64,000 bases of DNA from Armatimonadota bacterium (GCA_016125185.1 WGMG01000006.1:1798001-1862000), one strand, 5' to 3'. Positions 32,794-42,126 are shown, counted from the stretch's first letter. A program made the numbers and translations. The notes: generated from the sequence alone by a model not told the origin.

Positions 32794-35079
32794 ATGGTTG
32801 GAAAGGCGACGATCGCCTTCGGATTGGCTTGCGTCACGACATCGGCTTTCGCCCAAAACGTCGTCAAATTTGAACCATTCCCCTTGCGAAGCGTCACATT
32901 GCGATCTGGGTGCGTCGCCGACGTTCAGAACTCCGCCATCGAATTGCTCAAGTCAATCGACCCCAATCGACTCCTTAATGGATTCTATGCTGCCGCCGGG
33001 CTCAAGCCAAAAGCCGCCCCCTATCAAGCTCTACAAGACAACGACCTCGAAGCCGCCATGCTCGGCACCTACCTCACCGCTGCCAGCCAAGTCGTTGCTA
33101 CCAACGGCGATCCAAAACTGAAAGCCAACATCGAGACCGTCATCGCTGGTCTGGCCGATTGCCAGAAGAACCTGTCCAGCGGCTACCTAGGAACGACACC
33201 CGACGCCGACAAAGCCTGGACCGAAATCCGAAGCGGAGACATCGACGCCTCTCCCCAAGCCCTCAACGGGATGTATGTGCCCTGGAAGGTCAACGCCAAA
33301 ATCCTCTCTGGCCTCATCGATTGCTACAATCTGGCCGACAATGACAAAGCCTTAGCTGTCGCTACTAAGTTCGGCGATTGGACACTGGAGCAAACTCGTC
33401 GCCTAACCGACGATCTTTGGCAATCCATGCTCGTCTGCGACTACGGCAACATGGCCGAAGCCCTCGAAAACCTCACAAAGACTGTTAGGAATACGAAGTA
33501 TCGAGACTTAGCCAAGAAGTTCTACGACCGAACATCTTTCGATCCTCTCGCGAACGCGACGGACCGTCTAGACGGTCTCGACGTCTATGCCATGACCCAA
33601 AAAGCGACGGCTCTCTCCGTTCTTTTCGAGTCGACCTCCAACCCCCAAAACGCCAAGACCGCCAAATACTATTGGTACTCAGTCGTCAAGCACCACGCTT
33701 ACGCAACTGGAGGCTTCGGATACGAAGGACTCTTCAGCGCACCCGACCAGCTCTCCAATCACCTCTCCACCGAAACCTGCGATCTCGCCGCCGCATCCGA
33801 GATGTTTCGCCTCACCAGCCACCTGTTCCAATGGGACTCCCGCTCGGAATTCATCGACTACGAAGAGCGCCTTCTCTTCAACCAATTCCTGCCCAGTTGG
33901 AACACGCAAAACAGTTCGGTATCCGACCTAATACCCATGCGAAGCGGCCACTATCGCTCTTACCAATCGATCCTCGATCAGCCGTCCTGGGGACGCCTCG
34001 CCGCCCTCGAAACCGCCACCAATCTGGCCAGCAACATCTACTACCACCTCGCCAATCAACGCCTCTACGTGTGCCATTTTGTGCCAAATGATCTCACGTG
34101 GCTCGGGCAAACCGTCCGCCTAGACACCAATTTCCCTAAGGACGAGAAAGCAACTTTAACCATCGCAAAAGGCCTCCCCCACACCTACGAAATAGCCTTT
34201 CGGAAACCCAAATGGCTCGCGGCACCAATGACGATCTTGGTCAATGGCAAGGCCGTCACCACGACCTCATCCAACGGCTTTGCGATCGTCAAACGGCAAT
34301 GGCGGACCGGCGATAAAGTTCAAATCACGATGCCAATAGGCATCGCACCTCTCCCAACTCCCGGTGATCCCAATCGCATCGCATACACCTATGGTCCTCT
34401 CGTCCTTGCAGGCGATCTTGGACCAATAACGAGCCCGCGCCCGCGTACTCCCGTCATGCTCGATGGAGACCCGCCCATCGTAAAAGCCGACAGTCTCCTA
34501 ACCTTCAAAACCAACGGAGCCCAACCTCAAGACGTCACTCTGCACCCCCTGATAGACCTCGGGGATCGCCGCGTCGCGACCTACTTCGAGCACCTAACCG
34601 CTCAAGAGTGGGCTCAGGCCGACCAAGCCTATCAAACGGATGCGAACCAGCAGAAGGAACTCGACTCACGCACCCTCGACCGAGTCACACTAGGCGACGA
34701 AAAGTCCGAGCAAGCCCACAAGGTGGGTGGTCAGCAAACCGACACCGCCACCATCAACGAACGATCATTTCGCCGCGTTCTCACCGAAGGTTTCCTCGAC
34801 CTTGAACTCAAATCGGACCCCAAGCTGCCCCTCCAAATCGTCGTAACCTACTGGGGCGACGAACGCGCTCATCCCGATTTCACGGTCATTGCCAACGGTC
34901 AGCAACTCGCCGTCGAACGCCTCGCCGGATATCCCCTCAACCGCTACTACCAGGTCACCTACAAGGTCCCCGAGGAAACCTCGGCCACCACGCAGATCAT
35001 CAAAGTCCAGTTCCTCGCCGCCCCAACCAAGATCGGCCCCTGCGTTGCCGAGGTTCGTTCCGTCTACGCCCGCGGCTAA
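32794..35079 (+). CDS. GH127/DUF1680-like glycoside hydrolase lacking the cysteine motif
   Basis: 761 residues, signal peptide cleaved after AFAQ. The all-helical (alpha/alpha)6 part (YVPWKVNAKILSGLIDCYNLADNDKAL, YATGGFGYEGLFSAPDQLSNHLSTETCDLAAASEMFRLTSHLF) and the beta domain after residue ~430 match the beta-L-arabinofuranosidase family. The FWCC-x-GTG-x-E motif that supplies the nucleophilic and zinc-binding cysteines is here SWGRLAALE: both cysteines are missing. Activity may be lost or different. Convergent with a small membrane-protein gene, overlapping stops by 4 nt, and next to a GH78 gene. Confidence 0.75.
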   Translation: MVGKATIAFGLACVTTSAFAQNVVKFEPFPLRSVTLRSGCVADVQNSAIELLKSIDPNRLLNGFYAAAGLKPKAAPYQALQDNDLEAAMLGTYLTAASQVVATNGDPKLKANIETVIAGLADCQKNLSSGYLGTTPDADKAWTEIRSGDIDASPQALNGMYVPWKVNAKILSGLIDCYNLADNDKALAVATKFGDWTLEQTRRLTDDLWQSMLVCDYGNMAEALENLTKTVRNTKYRDLAKKFYDRTSFDPLANATDRLDGLDVYAMTQKATALSVLFESTSNPQNAKTAKYYWYSVVKHHAYATGGFGYEGLFSAPDQLSNHLSTETCDLAAASEMFRLTSHLFQWDSRSEFIDYEERLLFNQFLPSWNTQNSSVSDLIPMRSGHYRSYQSILDQPSWGRLAALETATNLASNIYYHLANQRLYVCHFVPNDLTWLGQTVRLDTNFPKDEKATLTIAKGLPHTYEIAFRKPKWLAAPMTILVNGKAVTTTSSNGFAIVKRQWRTGDKVQITMPIGIAPLPTPGDPNRIAYTYGPLVLAGDLGPITSPRPRTPVMLDGDPPIVKADSLLTFKTNGAQPQDVTLHPLIDLGDRRVATYFEHLTAQEWAQADQAYQTDANQQKELDSRTLDRVTLGDEKSEQAHKVGGQQTDTATINERSFRRVLTEGFLDLELKSDPKLPLQIVVTYWGDERAHPDFTVIANGQQLAVERLAGYPLNRYYQVTYKVPEETSATTQIIKVQFLAAPTKIGPCVAEVRSVYARG

Positions 35080-35294
35080 GACGGCGCCCGACCATATCGC
35101 CACAGCAAGATCACTCCAGAAATAAATAGCGTAAGAACGGCAAAGGACATCGGATAGTTGAAACTCACGTTAAACCCGATGCTGGAAGGGCCCTTGAAGA
35201 GGACATAGATTCCAAAACCGACCATCAAAACGCAGCTCACGGCGAAGGGTGCCATCATCAGGACTGCGACCGCGAAGATGGCCGTTCGCTTCAT
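35076..35294 (-). CDS. Small membrane protein
   Basis: 72 residues with two hydrophobic segments (residues ~5-33 and ~48-66), so probably two membrane helices with a short loop (KGPSSIGFNVSFNYP). No family recognised. It is sandwiched by overlaps: 4 nt with the upstream GH78 gene (start) and 4 nt with the convergent GH127-like gene (stop), so it is likely co-expressed with GH78. Confidence 0.65.
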   Translation of the reverse strand: MKRTAIFAVAVLMMAPFAVSCVLMVGFGIYVLFKGPSSIGFNVSFNYPMSFAVLTLFISGVILLWRYGRAPS

Positions 35295-37990
35295 TTCAAT
35301 GTCGACGTGAACTGATATCGGCCCGATCCAACCTCGAACACGCCGTCGCTCCCGACATGAACTCCAGTTTGGTCACTGGTCTTCGCATCCTGGCCCGGCA
35401 TGATCACCGTCGCAACCGTATTCCCCGGAACATCCACGTCTAGCGTCAAGGCACTTCCCTTTCGATGCCACGAGACCGCAATTCGTCCATAAGGGCAGTC
35501 GTGATGCCCTTTTGCATAGGTCAGATCGCCGACAACCGAAGGCCGGATCAGAATCTTCTTGAAGCCCGGCGCCGCTGGACGGATTCCAAGAAGCGAACGG
35601 TAGAACCATTCGCTGACCGAGCCAAACATCGGATGGTTGTGAGAAAACGTGTTGTCGCTGTAGTCCCAATGCTCCCAAAGCGTGGTCGCGCCTTTCTCCA
35701 ACATATAGCCCCAGCCGGGAAACGTTTTTTGGTTGGCGATGCGGTAAGCAACGTCGTCGTGGCCGTTGTCGCTCAGCGCTTCGAACAAGTACTTGGTGCC
35801 GAAAATACCCGTGGTGAGGTGATCATCGTGGGCTTTGATGTCCTTGAGGAGGACGTCGAGCACCTTAGACTTCATATCCTCGGGAACGAGGCCAAGGGCC
35901 AGCGGCATGGCTTGGCAACATTGCGTACCGATGTCGTATTTGCCTCTCTCGCTGTCGAGAAAGTGGTTGTTGAAGATGCGCTTCATCCTGTCGCGGCCGT
36001 TGATATCAGGACTTGGGTATCCGGTTCTAAAGGTGTCGAAGTCAAGCCATGCAATATTTGCGTTTAAAAAGGCGGTTCCAGTCAAGGCTCGCGATTTCGG
36101 TGCAATACTTTCGTGATCACCAATTCCATTGTCGAGAATCCCATTTTGGGACTTACCTCCAAGAAAATTCATCCACTCCACGATCAGAGATTGAGCTTCA
36201 TCACTACTTTTGCCTGAGCTGTAATATCGATTCAATTCATGAATTAGGTAAACGTAGGCCGATCCCCACCCTACTGGGCCACTCTGTCCACCCAGCCCTT
36301 CGTCGGCGATACCGACATACGGAGCAGTTTCGGTGAATCCACCATTATCTCGCCGAGATTCGGCCAGGAGTCCGATCGTATTCGCGTAAAAGCGCGCCAT
36401 ATCGAACGTGTACATCGCCGTCTCACTGACCGCAACCTGGTCTCCGCCGTAGCCAAACTTCTCGCGATGCGGACAATCCGACTCGACACTAAAAATGTTG
36501 CTCAAAAGCGTCCATTCCACCATCGTCTGAATTCGGTTGAACATCGGGTTCGAGCATTCGAACGAGCCGATCTTCTCCACATCCGAATTCAGTCGTTCGC
36601 CTTCAAAGTCGGCCAATGCCGGCTTGCCTGGGTAGCCAGTGACCTCGACATAGCGAAAGCCGTGGAAGGTAAATCGAGGTTGAAAAGTCTCGACCCCCTC
36701 GCCTCTGCAAACATATTCGTCGATCTGAAAAGCAGTCTTAGGCTCGCCCTTCCCGGGATAGACATAATCTTTCCCGCCGCCCTTCGCCTGACCGGCCACG
36801 CTGGTCATTCCGTTCAGCGTTCCATCGTCGTAAAGCAGTTCGCCGCTCCGCAACCGAATTCGCGTCCCCGCCGGACCTTTCACCCTCATCTTCGTCCACC
36901 CAGCGAAGTTCTGACCAAAGTCGACAATGTAGGTTCCCGGCTTCGGCTCGGTGATTCGCACAGGTTTGAGCGTCTTCGTGATCCGGATTGGAGGCGTCTG
37001 CTGCAAGCTCAAAATCGTTTTGTTAGCGTCGGCCACAACCTTTGCGTGCCCCCAGGACGAATCGTCGAATCCCGGCCCATCCCATCCATCCTGCTCGGCG
37101 CGAGCATCATAAACCTCGCCGAGATAGACGCTGTTGCGAATGATCGGCCCATCGCTCGCTCGCCAAGAACCATTGCTCGCCACCGTCTCGGTCGAGCCGT
37201 CCTTGTATCGAATCTCAAGCTGAGCGATCAAGCGCGGATTGCCAATCGTGAGGTGCTCACGCAGATTCAAATGCCCCCACATCTTCAGCGGCAACGGGTT
37301 GAACCACCCGTTTCCCAGCATCGCTCCAAGGACATTTTCACCTTGCCGCAACTGCTTCGAAACATCGAACATCGAGTAAGAAACCCGCTTCGAAAAGTCC
37401 GTCCAGCCCGGATCTAACTGGTGATCGCCAACCTTTTCCCCGTTCAGACGGGGCTCGAAGTACCCTAGCCCACTAATAAACAGCATAGCCGATGCAACCG
37501 GCCTCTCAATCCGAAACGATTTTCGCAATAGCGGAGCCGGATCGTCGTCGAAGGGATCGACCGGCGCAAAGGTCTGCTTTACGGGACGCTCGATCCAGTC
37601 CGCCTTCCAAGAAGTCAAGCCGGTTCGCCATTCAGCGGGCGAGCTCCAATCGCTCGAAGACCCATTCTGATCCCAAACGCGAACTTTCCAAAAAGCTGAC
37701 TTGTTGTCCCCGACTGACGCCCCTGCATAAGGAACCTGAATCGACTCGTCCGACTTAACCTTTCCGCTGTCCCACAGATCGCCTTTGCCCTTCTTCAGAG
37801 CCTCTGCCGATGAAGCAACCAAGATCTGATAGGCGGTCTGCCGAAGTCCTCGCTCGGCCGACTGCAACTGCCAGGCAAGGCGAGGACGAGCAACATCGAC
37901 CAAGCTTGGGCTCGTTTGGTACTCGCATCGCAGGTTGAGGACGGAGACGGACTTCATGAGCATCGACGAGACAACGACGGTGAGTAACAT
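35291..37990 (-). CDS. GH78 alpha-L-rhamnosidase
   Basis: 899 residues with an N-terminal hydrophobic segment (probable signal). The order of domains is that of GH78: N-terminal Fn3-like (LRCEYQTSPSLVDVARPRLAWQLQS), a carbohydrate-binding beta domain (FISGLGYFEPRLNGEKVGDHQLDPGWTDF), the (alpha/alpha)6 catalytic domain with DCPHREKFGYGGDQ, and a C-terminal beta domain (SYAGRIAVSW-like). Family role: release of terminal alpha-L-rhamnose. The catalytic motif is intact (FGYGGD where FGWxGD is common). The start at 37990 was preferred over 38017. Followed by a small membrane-protein gene. Confidence 0.9.
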   Translation of the reverse strand: MLLTVVVSSMLMKSVSVLNLRCEYQTSPSLVDVARPRLAWQLQSAERGLRQTAYQILVASSAEALKKGKGDLWDSGKVKSDESIQVPYAGASVGDNKSAFWKVRVWDQNGSSSDWSSPAEWRTGLTSWKADWIERPVKQTFAPVDPFDDDPAPLLRKSFRIERPVASAMLFISGLGYFEPRLNGEKVGDHQLDPGWTDFSKRVSYSMFDVSKQLRQGENVLGAMLGNGWFNPLPLKMWGHLNLREHLTIGNPRLIAQLEIRYKDGSTETVASNGSWRASDGPIIRNSVYLGEVYDARAEQDGWDGPGFDDSSWGHAKVVADANKTILSLQQTPPIRITKTLKPVRITEPKPGTYIVDFGQNFAGWTKMRVKGPAGTRIRLRSGELLYDDGTLNGMTSVAGQAKGGGKDYVYPGKGEPKTAFQIDEYVCRGEGVETFQPRFTFHGFRYVEVTGYPGKPALADFEGERLNSDVEKIGSFECSNPMFNRIQTMVEWTLLSNIFSVESDCPHREKFGYGGDQVAVSETAMYTFDMARFYANTIGLLAESRRDNGGFTETAPYVGIADEGLGGQSGPVGWGSAYVYLIHELNRYYSSGKSSDEAQSLIVEWMNFLGGKSQNGILDNGIGDHESIAPKSRALTGTAFLNANIAWLDFDTFRTGYPSPDINGRDRMKRIFNNHFLDSERGKYDIGTQCCQAMPLALGLVPEDMKSKVLDVLLKDIKAHDDHLTTGIFGTKYLFEALSDNGHDDVAYRIANQKTFPGWGYMLEKGATTLWEHWDYSDNTFSHNHPMFGSVSEWFYRSLLGIRPAAPGFKKILIRPSVVGDLTYAKGHHDCPYGRIAVSWHRKGSALTLDVDVPGNTVATVIMPGQDAKTSDQTGVHVGSDGVFEVGSGRYQFTSTLK

Positions 37991-38029
37991 AGTCGGCTTG
38001 CCTACAGCATGCCACACTCGCGCCGCAAT

Positions 38030-39007
38030 CTACAATTGCGCCAACTCGGCGACTTCCAGCGTGGACTCCAGGGCGAGCGTCTTTTTCACGATCCCCTCCG
38101 GGTCCAAACCCGGTCGATGGATCGGCCAACGGGCCGCACTCCGAATCGCCTTCGGAGTCTCCGTTCGGAAATGGTCGAGTTCAACATCGGTCGGCTTTCG
38201 AAAGGTCCAATCCATCTTCAAGACCTCATCTACGCCGACAATTTGGGCTCTCCGCTTCAGATCACCCAGAAACTGCCCAAGATTCTCCAGGCCACGACGG
38301 TAGGTGTCGTCGTCCACGGGCTCAGACTCTTCTGGCGTTCCGGTCATCCGGCCGTTTGCGAAAGGCACATCCCAAAACTGAACGTGGCAAAAACGGGTTG
38401 GATGACCAACAAAGATTCCCAGCCAAGGAGCCTGTAGAATCTGGACCGTCTGTAGAACCGACTCACTTCGAAGTTCAGCTCGCTCATCGTCCAGCCAATC
38501 CGCTTCGGAAACGCTGATCGCCTGCGGTAACCCAAGCACACCGTTATAGCGATGGGGCGTGAACCCCGAAACCGCCGTTAGGGCATAGGAATACGCTGGG
38601 ATTCTCAATTCCCCCAAGGCGTAGGTGATCTCCGGTGCCCAAGTGTTGCCCGCCCCGCCCCAAAAGTCGGGCGTTCGATGAAACGCGGTTCGAAAGGCGT
38701 CCAATCCTCGCCCTTCGCTCGCTAATGCTAGCCGACACCCATCCTCGTACGAGACGTCGGCCAGCATCTCCATCGTCGTGGGATGCACCGAGTGCGTGTC
38801 CGTGTGTAACCCCAAACTATGAGAGTGAAAAGCTTCAATTAAGTCCTTACGTCCTCGTTGAACCAGCGATCGACATTTCTCGCCGGTCAAACAAAACGAA
38901 CCCCGAATTCCCAGTTGGGAAAATAGATTGACTAAATCGAGCGCTGCGTCGTCCGATCGAGGATTGATCGGGTCCTCGACATCCATGAAAACCGAGACTT
39001 TGCCCAT
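38030..39007 (-). CDS. Polysaccharide deacetylase-like (NodB homology) protein
   Basis: 325 residues. MDVEDP near the start gives the metal-binding Asp, and LGLHTDTHSVHP the H-x3-H pair of the NodB fold. The rest (RTAFHRTPDFWGGAGNTWAPEITYALGELRIPAYSYALT) fits a deacetylase barrel. No signal peptide, so cytosolic or acting on an internal substrate. A TATACT box lies 13 nt before the ATG, directly after a terminator. It lies just upstream, on the same strand, of the GH78 gene, suggesting a shared role in sugar use. Confidence 0.75.
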   Translation of the reverse strand: MGKVSVFMDVEDPINPRSDDAALDLVNLFSQLGIRGSFCLTGEKCRSLVQRGRKDLIEAFHSHSLGLHTDTHSVHPTTMEMLADVSYEDGCRLALASEGRGLDAFRTAFHRTPDFWGGAGNTWAPEITYALGELRIPAYSYALTAVSGFTPHRYNGVLGLPQAISVSEADWLDDERAELRSESVLQTVQILQAPWLGIFVGHPTRFCHVQFWDVPFANGRMTGTPEESEPVDDDTYRRGLENLGQFLGDLKRRAQIVGVDEVLKMDWTFRKPTDVELDHFRTETPKAIRSAARWPIHRPGLDPEGIVKKTLALESTLEVAELAQL

Positions 39008-39031
39008 AAACCCGATGGCAAGTATATCGAG

Positions 39032-39063
39032 AAAAAAACGCCCGCGTCCATGATGACGCGGGC
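39032..39063 (-). terminator. Intrinsic terminator upstream of the deacetylase gene
   Basis: GCCCGCGTC (39040-39048) / GACGCGGGC (39055-39063) with a 6-nt loop; on the minus strand it is followed by seven T residues after one G/C step. It would stop any transcript entering from the LacI side. Confidence 0.8.
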
Positions 39064-39315
39064 AAGTGTATGGGGTTTTACTCGTGAGTTAAACTTTCTC
39101 TTGATCTCTTCATTACCGACGACCAGCCGGCGACAGAGTCGCCGGAAGGCGCGTCGACCGATCGGTCGCAGCTCCTGGGGCTTTCGCCCAAGAATTCCTC
39201 TAATCCCCCCACTCTGGAATCCTCCAAGGGTTCAAGCAAAGGACTTCTGCAAGCGCAGAAAAAGGTCTACGCTCACCCGCGACCCAATCAGATGGATCGA
39301 AACGTATTCTACACG

Positions 39316-39337
39316 AGAACGTTCTTGCCCGCAAGAA
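39316..39337. promoter_or_regulatory. Overlapping LacI-type operator candidates
   Basis: AGAACGTTCT (39316-39325, perfect palindrome with the central CG typical of LacI sites) overlaps TTCTTGC-CC-GCAAGAA (39322-39337, perfect). They cover the -35 side of the leftward -10 TAGAAT. The adjacent LacI-family gene is the natural candidate regulator. Confidence 0.45.
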
Positions 39338-39377
39338 TTGGTACTAGTTTTTCTTGACAACGGTGGAAAAATTCCCC

Positions 39378-40403
39378 TTAACCAGATGACCTTTCGACTA
39401 ATTCCATGGGGAAACGAGCCAAACGGGTTTCGATTAACGGGTTTTCAATTCGACTCAACAGCCATTCCCAAGACTGGTCCACCAGGTCTTGAATAGGAAT
39501 TCGGATCGAGGAGATCGGAACGTTCCAATCTTGCCCTTCCGGCAGATCGCCATATCCCCAAATTCGGCAGTCATCCGGCACTTTCGCGCCTTTCGCCTGA
39601 ATCGCCTGGATCGCGCCGATCGCAAGGCGGTCGCTAAAGCAGATGATCGCATCGGGAACGGGATTTTCAGCCAAGTACTCGCTCATGGTGATATAGGCCG
39701 CATGCCCATCCTCACCCCTAGCTGCTAGGTAGGTTGTTTCCAGTCCGGCGTCGTCCATCGCTTCGGTGTAGCCACGGCGACGCTGTTCGCGCGGATAATC
39801 TTGCAGCACCCAGTCGAGGGTTAGATGAGCGATCCGCTTGCAACCCTTCTCGATCAGATTGTTGGTCAAAAGGCGCGAAGCAACGGCCACTTCCCAGCCG
39901 ATAGAGTCGGAATTTCTAAACTCTTCAAAGCCCAGGACCGAAACCGGAATCGTGTCGTTTCGAGGATCTTCGCGAAACGAAATGATCGACTTACCGGCAT
40001 CGACAGCGATCACGCCGTCGACCGGCCAAACCTTGGGAGACTCGCCTTGTCCAGCATAGGCGAACTGGGAGTCGAGACCGGAAACCAAAAGCCCATGGTC
40101 CGTACAGCGAGCCTTTTCGGAGATCGCCCGAAGAAAGAGGAACATGTTCGGGTTGAACCGCTCCATCGGAATCCAAACCGAGATCAAATCCGTCTTGCCA
40201 GACTGAATCGCCTGGGCAAAACGGTTCGCTCGGTAACCCACCTGCGCGGCAGCATCGCGAACTCGCTGTCGCGTCGTGTCTGGCAGGCGAACGGTTGGAT
40301 TGCCCGATAACACGTGCGAAACCGTCTTGATGGAAACGCCCGCAATTTCGGCAACGTCGGCGAGTGTGACCCGCCGCCGCTTAACATCGTTTTCTGGAGG
40401 CAT
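39378..40403 (-). CDS. LacI-family transcriptional regulator
   Basis: 341 residues. The N-terminal HTH VTLADVAEIAGVSIKTVSHVLSGNPTVRLPDTTRQRVRDAA is complete, and a periplasmic-binding-protein-like ligand domain follows (SVWIPMERFNPNMFLFLRAISE... DAIICFSDRLAIGAIQAIQAKGAKVPDDCRIWGYGDLP). Probably senses a sugar derived from the polysaccharides handled by the neighbouring GH78, deacetylase and GH127-like genes. The frame extends 12 codons further; ATG at 40403 is chosen because MPPENDVKRRRVT fits the family. Confidence 0.9.
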   Translation of the reverse strand: MPPENDVKRRRVTLADVAEIAGVSIKTVSHVLSGNPTVRLPDTTRQRVRDAAAQVGYRANRFAQAIQSGKTDLISVWIPMERFNPNMFLFLRAISEKARCTDHGLLVSGLDSQFAYAGQGESPKVWPVDGVIAVDAGKSIISFREDPRNDTIPVSVLGFEEFRNSDSIGWEVAVASRLLTNNLIEKGCKRIAHLTLDWVLQDYPREQRRRGYTEAMDDAGLETTYLAARGEDGHAAYITMSEYLAENPVPDAIICFSDRLAIGAIQAIQAKGAKVPDDCRIWGYGDLPEGQDWNVPISSIRIPIQDLVDQSWEWLLSRIENPLIETRLARFPMELVERSSG

Positions 40404-40486
40404 GACTAGTGCCGCCCCCTTGGCCTCTCTACTTTCCAATTTTGTCCCCTTAACATAACTCCCAATGCTGGATTATTACCAATAGT

Positions 40487-40500
40487 CTATGCGTACATAG
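40487..40500. promoter_or_regulatory. Inverted repeat upstream of the LacI gene
   Basis: CTATG-CGTA-CATAG in the upstream region of the regulator; possible autoregulatory site. Different in sequence from the site at 39316, so the assignment is weak. Confidence 0.25.
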
Positions 40501-40609
40501 TGATTTCCCAACGGAAATCGCGCAACTTGGTACTTTCGCCGCAATGGGTCGCACCCTCTTCGGGGCGCTTCTACAATGAGTATCGGTTTGGTTCTAAATT
40601 TCTGTACAG

Positions 40610-42076
40610 TTAGGCCATTTGAAATTCGGGAATCGCCACCATTAGCTTCATCACATCTCCTAGCATTTTGCTGGCCGAGTCCTTGTCTTTGAGCGCACTC
40701 GCTCCACCAAGCTTTGTGCAAGATTCGACCAAAAGCCTTCGCTTTTCGGATGGAATCTGACCATCGAAAATCTCTAGGAGACTATCAACGATCTTGTCTG
40801 GCGTATCGGCGTGAAAGTCGGTCGTCAGTTTAGCGGCAAGATACGTTGCGATTGGATGGTTTTTGTCCTCGTTTTGCAGCAGAATCGCCGGTAGCTGGAT
40901 ACGAGCCGTCATGTTGTTGGCCGTGATCCACGAGTTGCCCCACTCCCAACCGCCCACATTTGGCGGGTAAGTCAGCAGAAACCCCTCCCGGCTCATCAAA
41001 TAGAAGACTCCTCCGGCGGTCCCGGCAACCTCGGGACGCATGGGCTTAAATTTGTCCGTGACCGTCCCACGCAACTGCAGAAGAATGTCTTGCAGGGCTA
41101 GCTGACGATAAGTTGCTACGTAGTAGTCCGGCGGACTCTTCGGGCGTCGATAAACCTGCTTTTCGTCCCAGAACTCGTTCGACGTCGCGATCTGTCGCAA
41201 AACCGGCTTGATCTCAAAGTTGCTCGACGAAAACGTCGCGGCAAGTTGGTTGACGAGCGAATCCGAAACCTCACCCTCGATGAACCATTGTGCAAGCTTC
41301 TTGGTGATGTACTTGGCGCAGGCGGGATGATCGCACAGCAGGTTCAAAACCTGATCGCCGTCGAAACGGCCGGTTTGGTTGAGAATCGTTTTGTCACCCC
41401 CGTCGTGCAGAGACGGCACGATGCAGAACGAAAGCGGCGATCTCCCCTTGCGCGCTTCCTCCTGCACGACCTTATCGAACGGACGGTTTCCCCCAATGTC
41501 GATGTAGTGCAGGCTCCAACCGGTGAACGCCCGAGCACCCTCTTTAACGTCCTTTTCGGTGTAGCTTCCGATGCCGAGCGTGAAGAGCTCCATCACCTCG
41601 CGCGCAAAGTTTTCGTTCGGATGCTCGTTCGTGCTCTGCTGGGTATCCAGATAGAAGATCATCGCTGGCGTCTTGCTAACCTCCTTCAGAAGCGTTCGGA
41701 AATTGCCGTTAGCATGTTGTCGAAGTGTCTGCTGATAAAGAAGCATGTTCGGCCCATCGGCCACTTTCTCAGCGCTGACTGCGAAGTGGTCATGCCAGAA
41801 CAGCGTGAGACGTTCCTGCAGAGGTCTTCGGGTCATCACCATGCGCAATGCCCACCAAGCCCCAAATTTGGTTGGGTCGAATTGGATGAGCCCCTCATCG
41901 CCGTACCCGGTCATCTCCCAGGGATCGACGGGAAACTTCTCGTCGACCTTGTCGTAGTCGATCAGTCGATCGATGGTCCCATCCACCCCAAAAGGCATGT
42001 ATTGGTCCACCTCATACTTGCCCGCTCCCAGCCCAAACCGGCGGAGCAAGTGGGAAATCTTCTCGCGCTCGTTCAT
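40610..42076 (-). CDS. DUF1800 domain protein
   Basis: 488 residues. The family pattern is clear: HLLRRFGLGAGKYEVDQYM, RPLQERLTLFWHDHFAVS, ANGNFRTLLKEVSKTPAMIFYLDTQQ, NENFAREVMELFTLGIGSYTEKDVKEGARAFTGW and FVTKK-like CAKYITKKLAQWF. Function of the family is unknown; its usual DUF1501 partner is absent here. No signal peptide. TATAAT lies 6 nt upstream of the ATG, so the transcript is probably leaderless. Confidence 0.9.
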   Translation of the reverse strand: MNEREKISHLLRRFGLGAGKYEVDQYMPFGVDGTIDRLIDYDKVDEKFPVDPWEMTGYGDEGLIQFDPTKFGAWWALRMVMTRRPLQERLTLFWHDHFAVSAEKVADGPNMLLYQQTLRQHANGNFRTLLKEVSKTPAMIFYLDTQQSTNEHPNENFAREVMELFTLGIGSYTEKDVKEGARAFTGWSLHYIDIGGNRPFDKVVQEEARKGRSPLSFCIVPSLHDGGDKTILNQTGRFDGDQVLNLLCDHPACAKYITKKLAQWFIEGEVSDSLVNQLAATFSSSNFEIKPVLRQIATSNEFWDEKQVYRRPKSPPDYYVATYRQLALQDILLQLRGTVTDKFKPMRPEVAGTAGGVFYLMSREGFLLTYPPNVGGWEWGNSWITANNMTARIQLPAILLQNEDKNHPIATYLAAKLTTDFHADTPDKIVDSLLEIFDGQIPSEKRRLLVESCTKLGGASALKDKDSASKMLGDVMKLMVAIPEFQMA

Positions 42077-42082
42077 ATTTGG

Positions 42083-42088
42083 ATTATA
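42083..42088 (-). promoter_or_regulatory. -10 box of a probable leaderless transcript (DUF1800 gene)
   Basis: TATAAT on the minus strand, 6 nt before the ATG at 42076: a consensus -10 in the leaderless position. Confidence 0.65.
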
Positions 42089-42126
42089 AGGCGAGCCGGG
42101 TGATTGGTTGCAGCCTGGGCCAAAAG

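Larger units (their letters stand above)
39008..39377. other. Non-coding interval with possible structured RNA
   Basis: Between the LacI-gene stop and the deacetylase start. Read leftward, a -10-like TAGAAT (39306-39311) is followed by ~240 bases with consecutive perfect hairpins: GGGC-GAAA-GCCC (~39181-39192), CGACCGATCGGTCG (39155-39168) and CCGGCGAC-TCT-GTCGCCGG (39127-39145), and then a terminator. No protein-coding frame convinces. It could be a small RNA or a leader. Confidence 0.45.

Noticed and set aside
36467-37417. A 316-residue frame antisense to the GH78 gene
   Set aside because: It lies wholly inside the well-supported GH78 gene, and its Arg/His/Pro-rich product has no domain.
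40610-42076. DUF1800 as part of a DUF1800/DUF1501 pair
   Set aside because: The usual DUF1501 partner is missing on either side; only a Tat-exported amidase is adjacent on the same strand.
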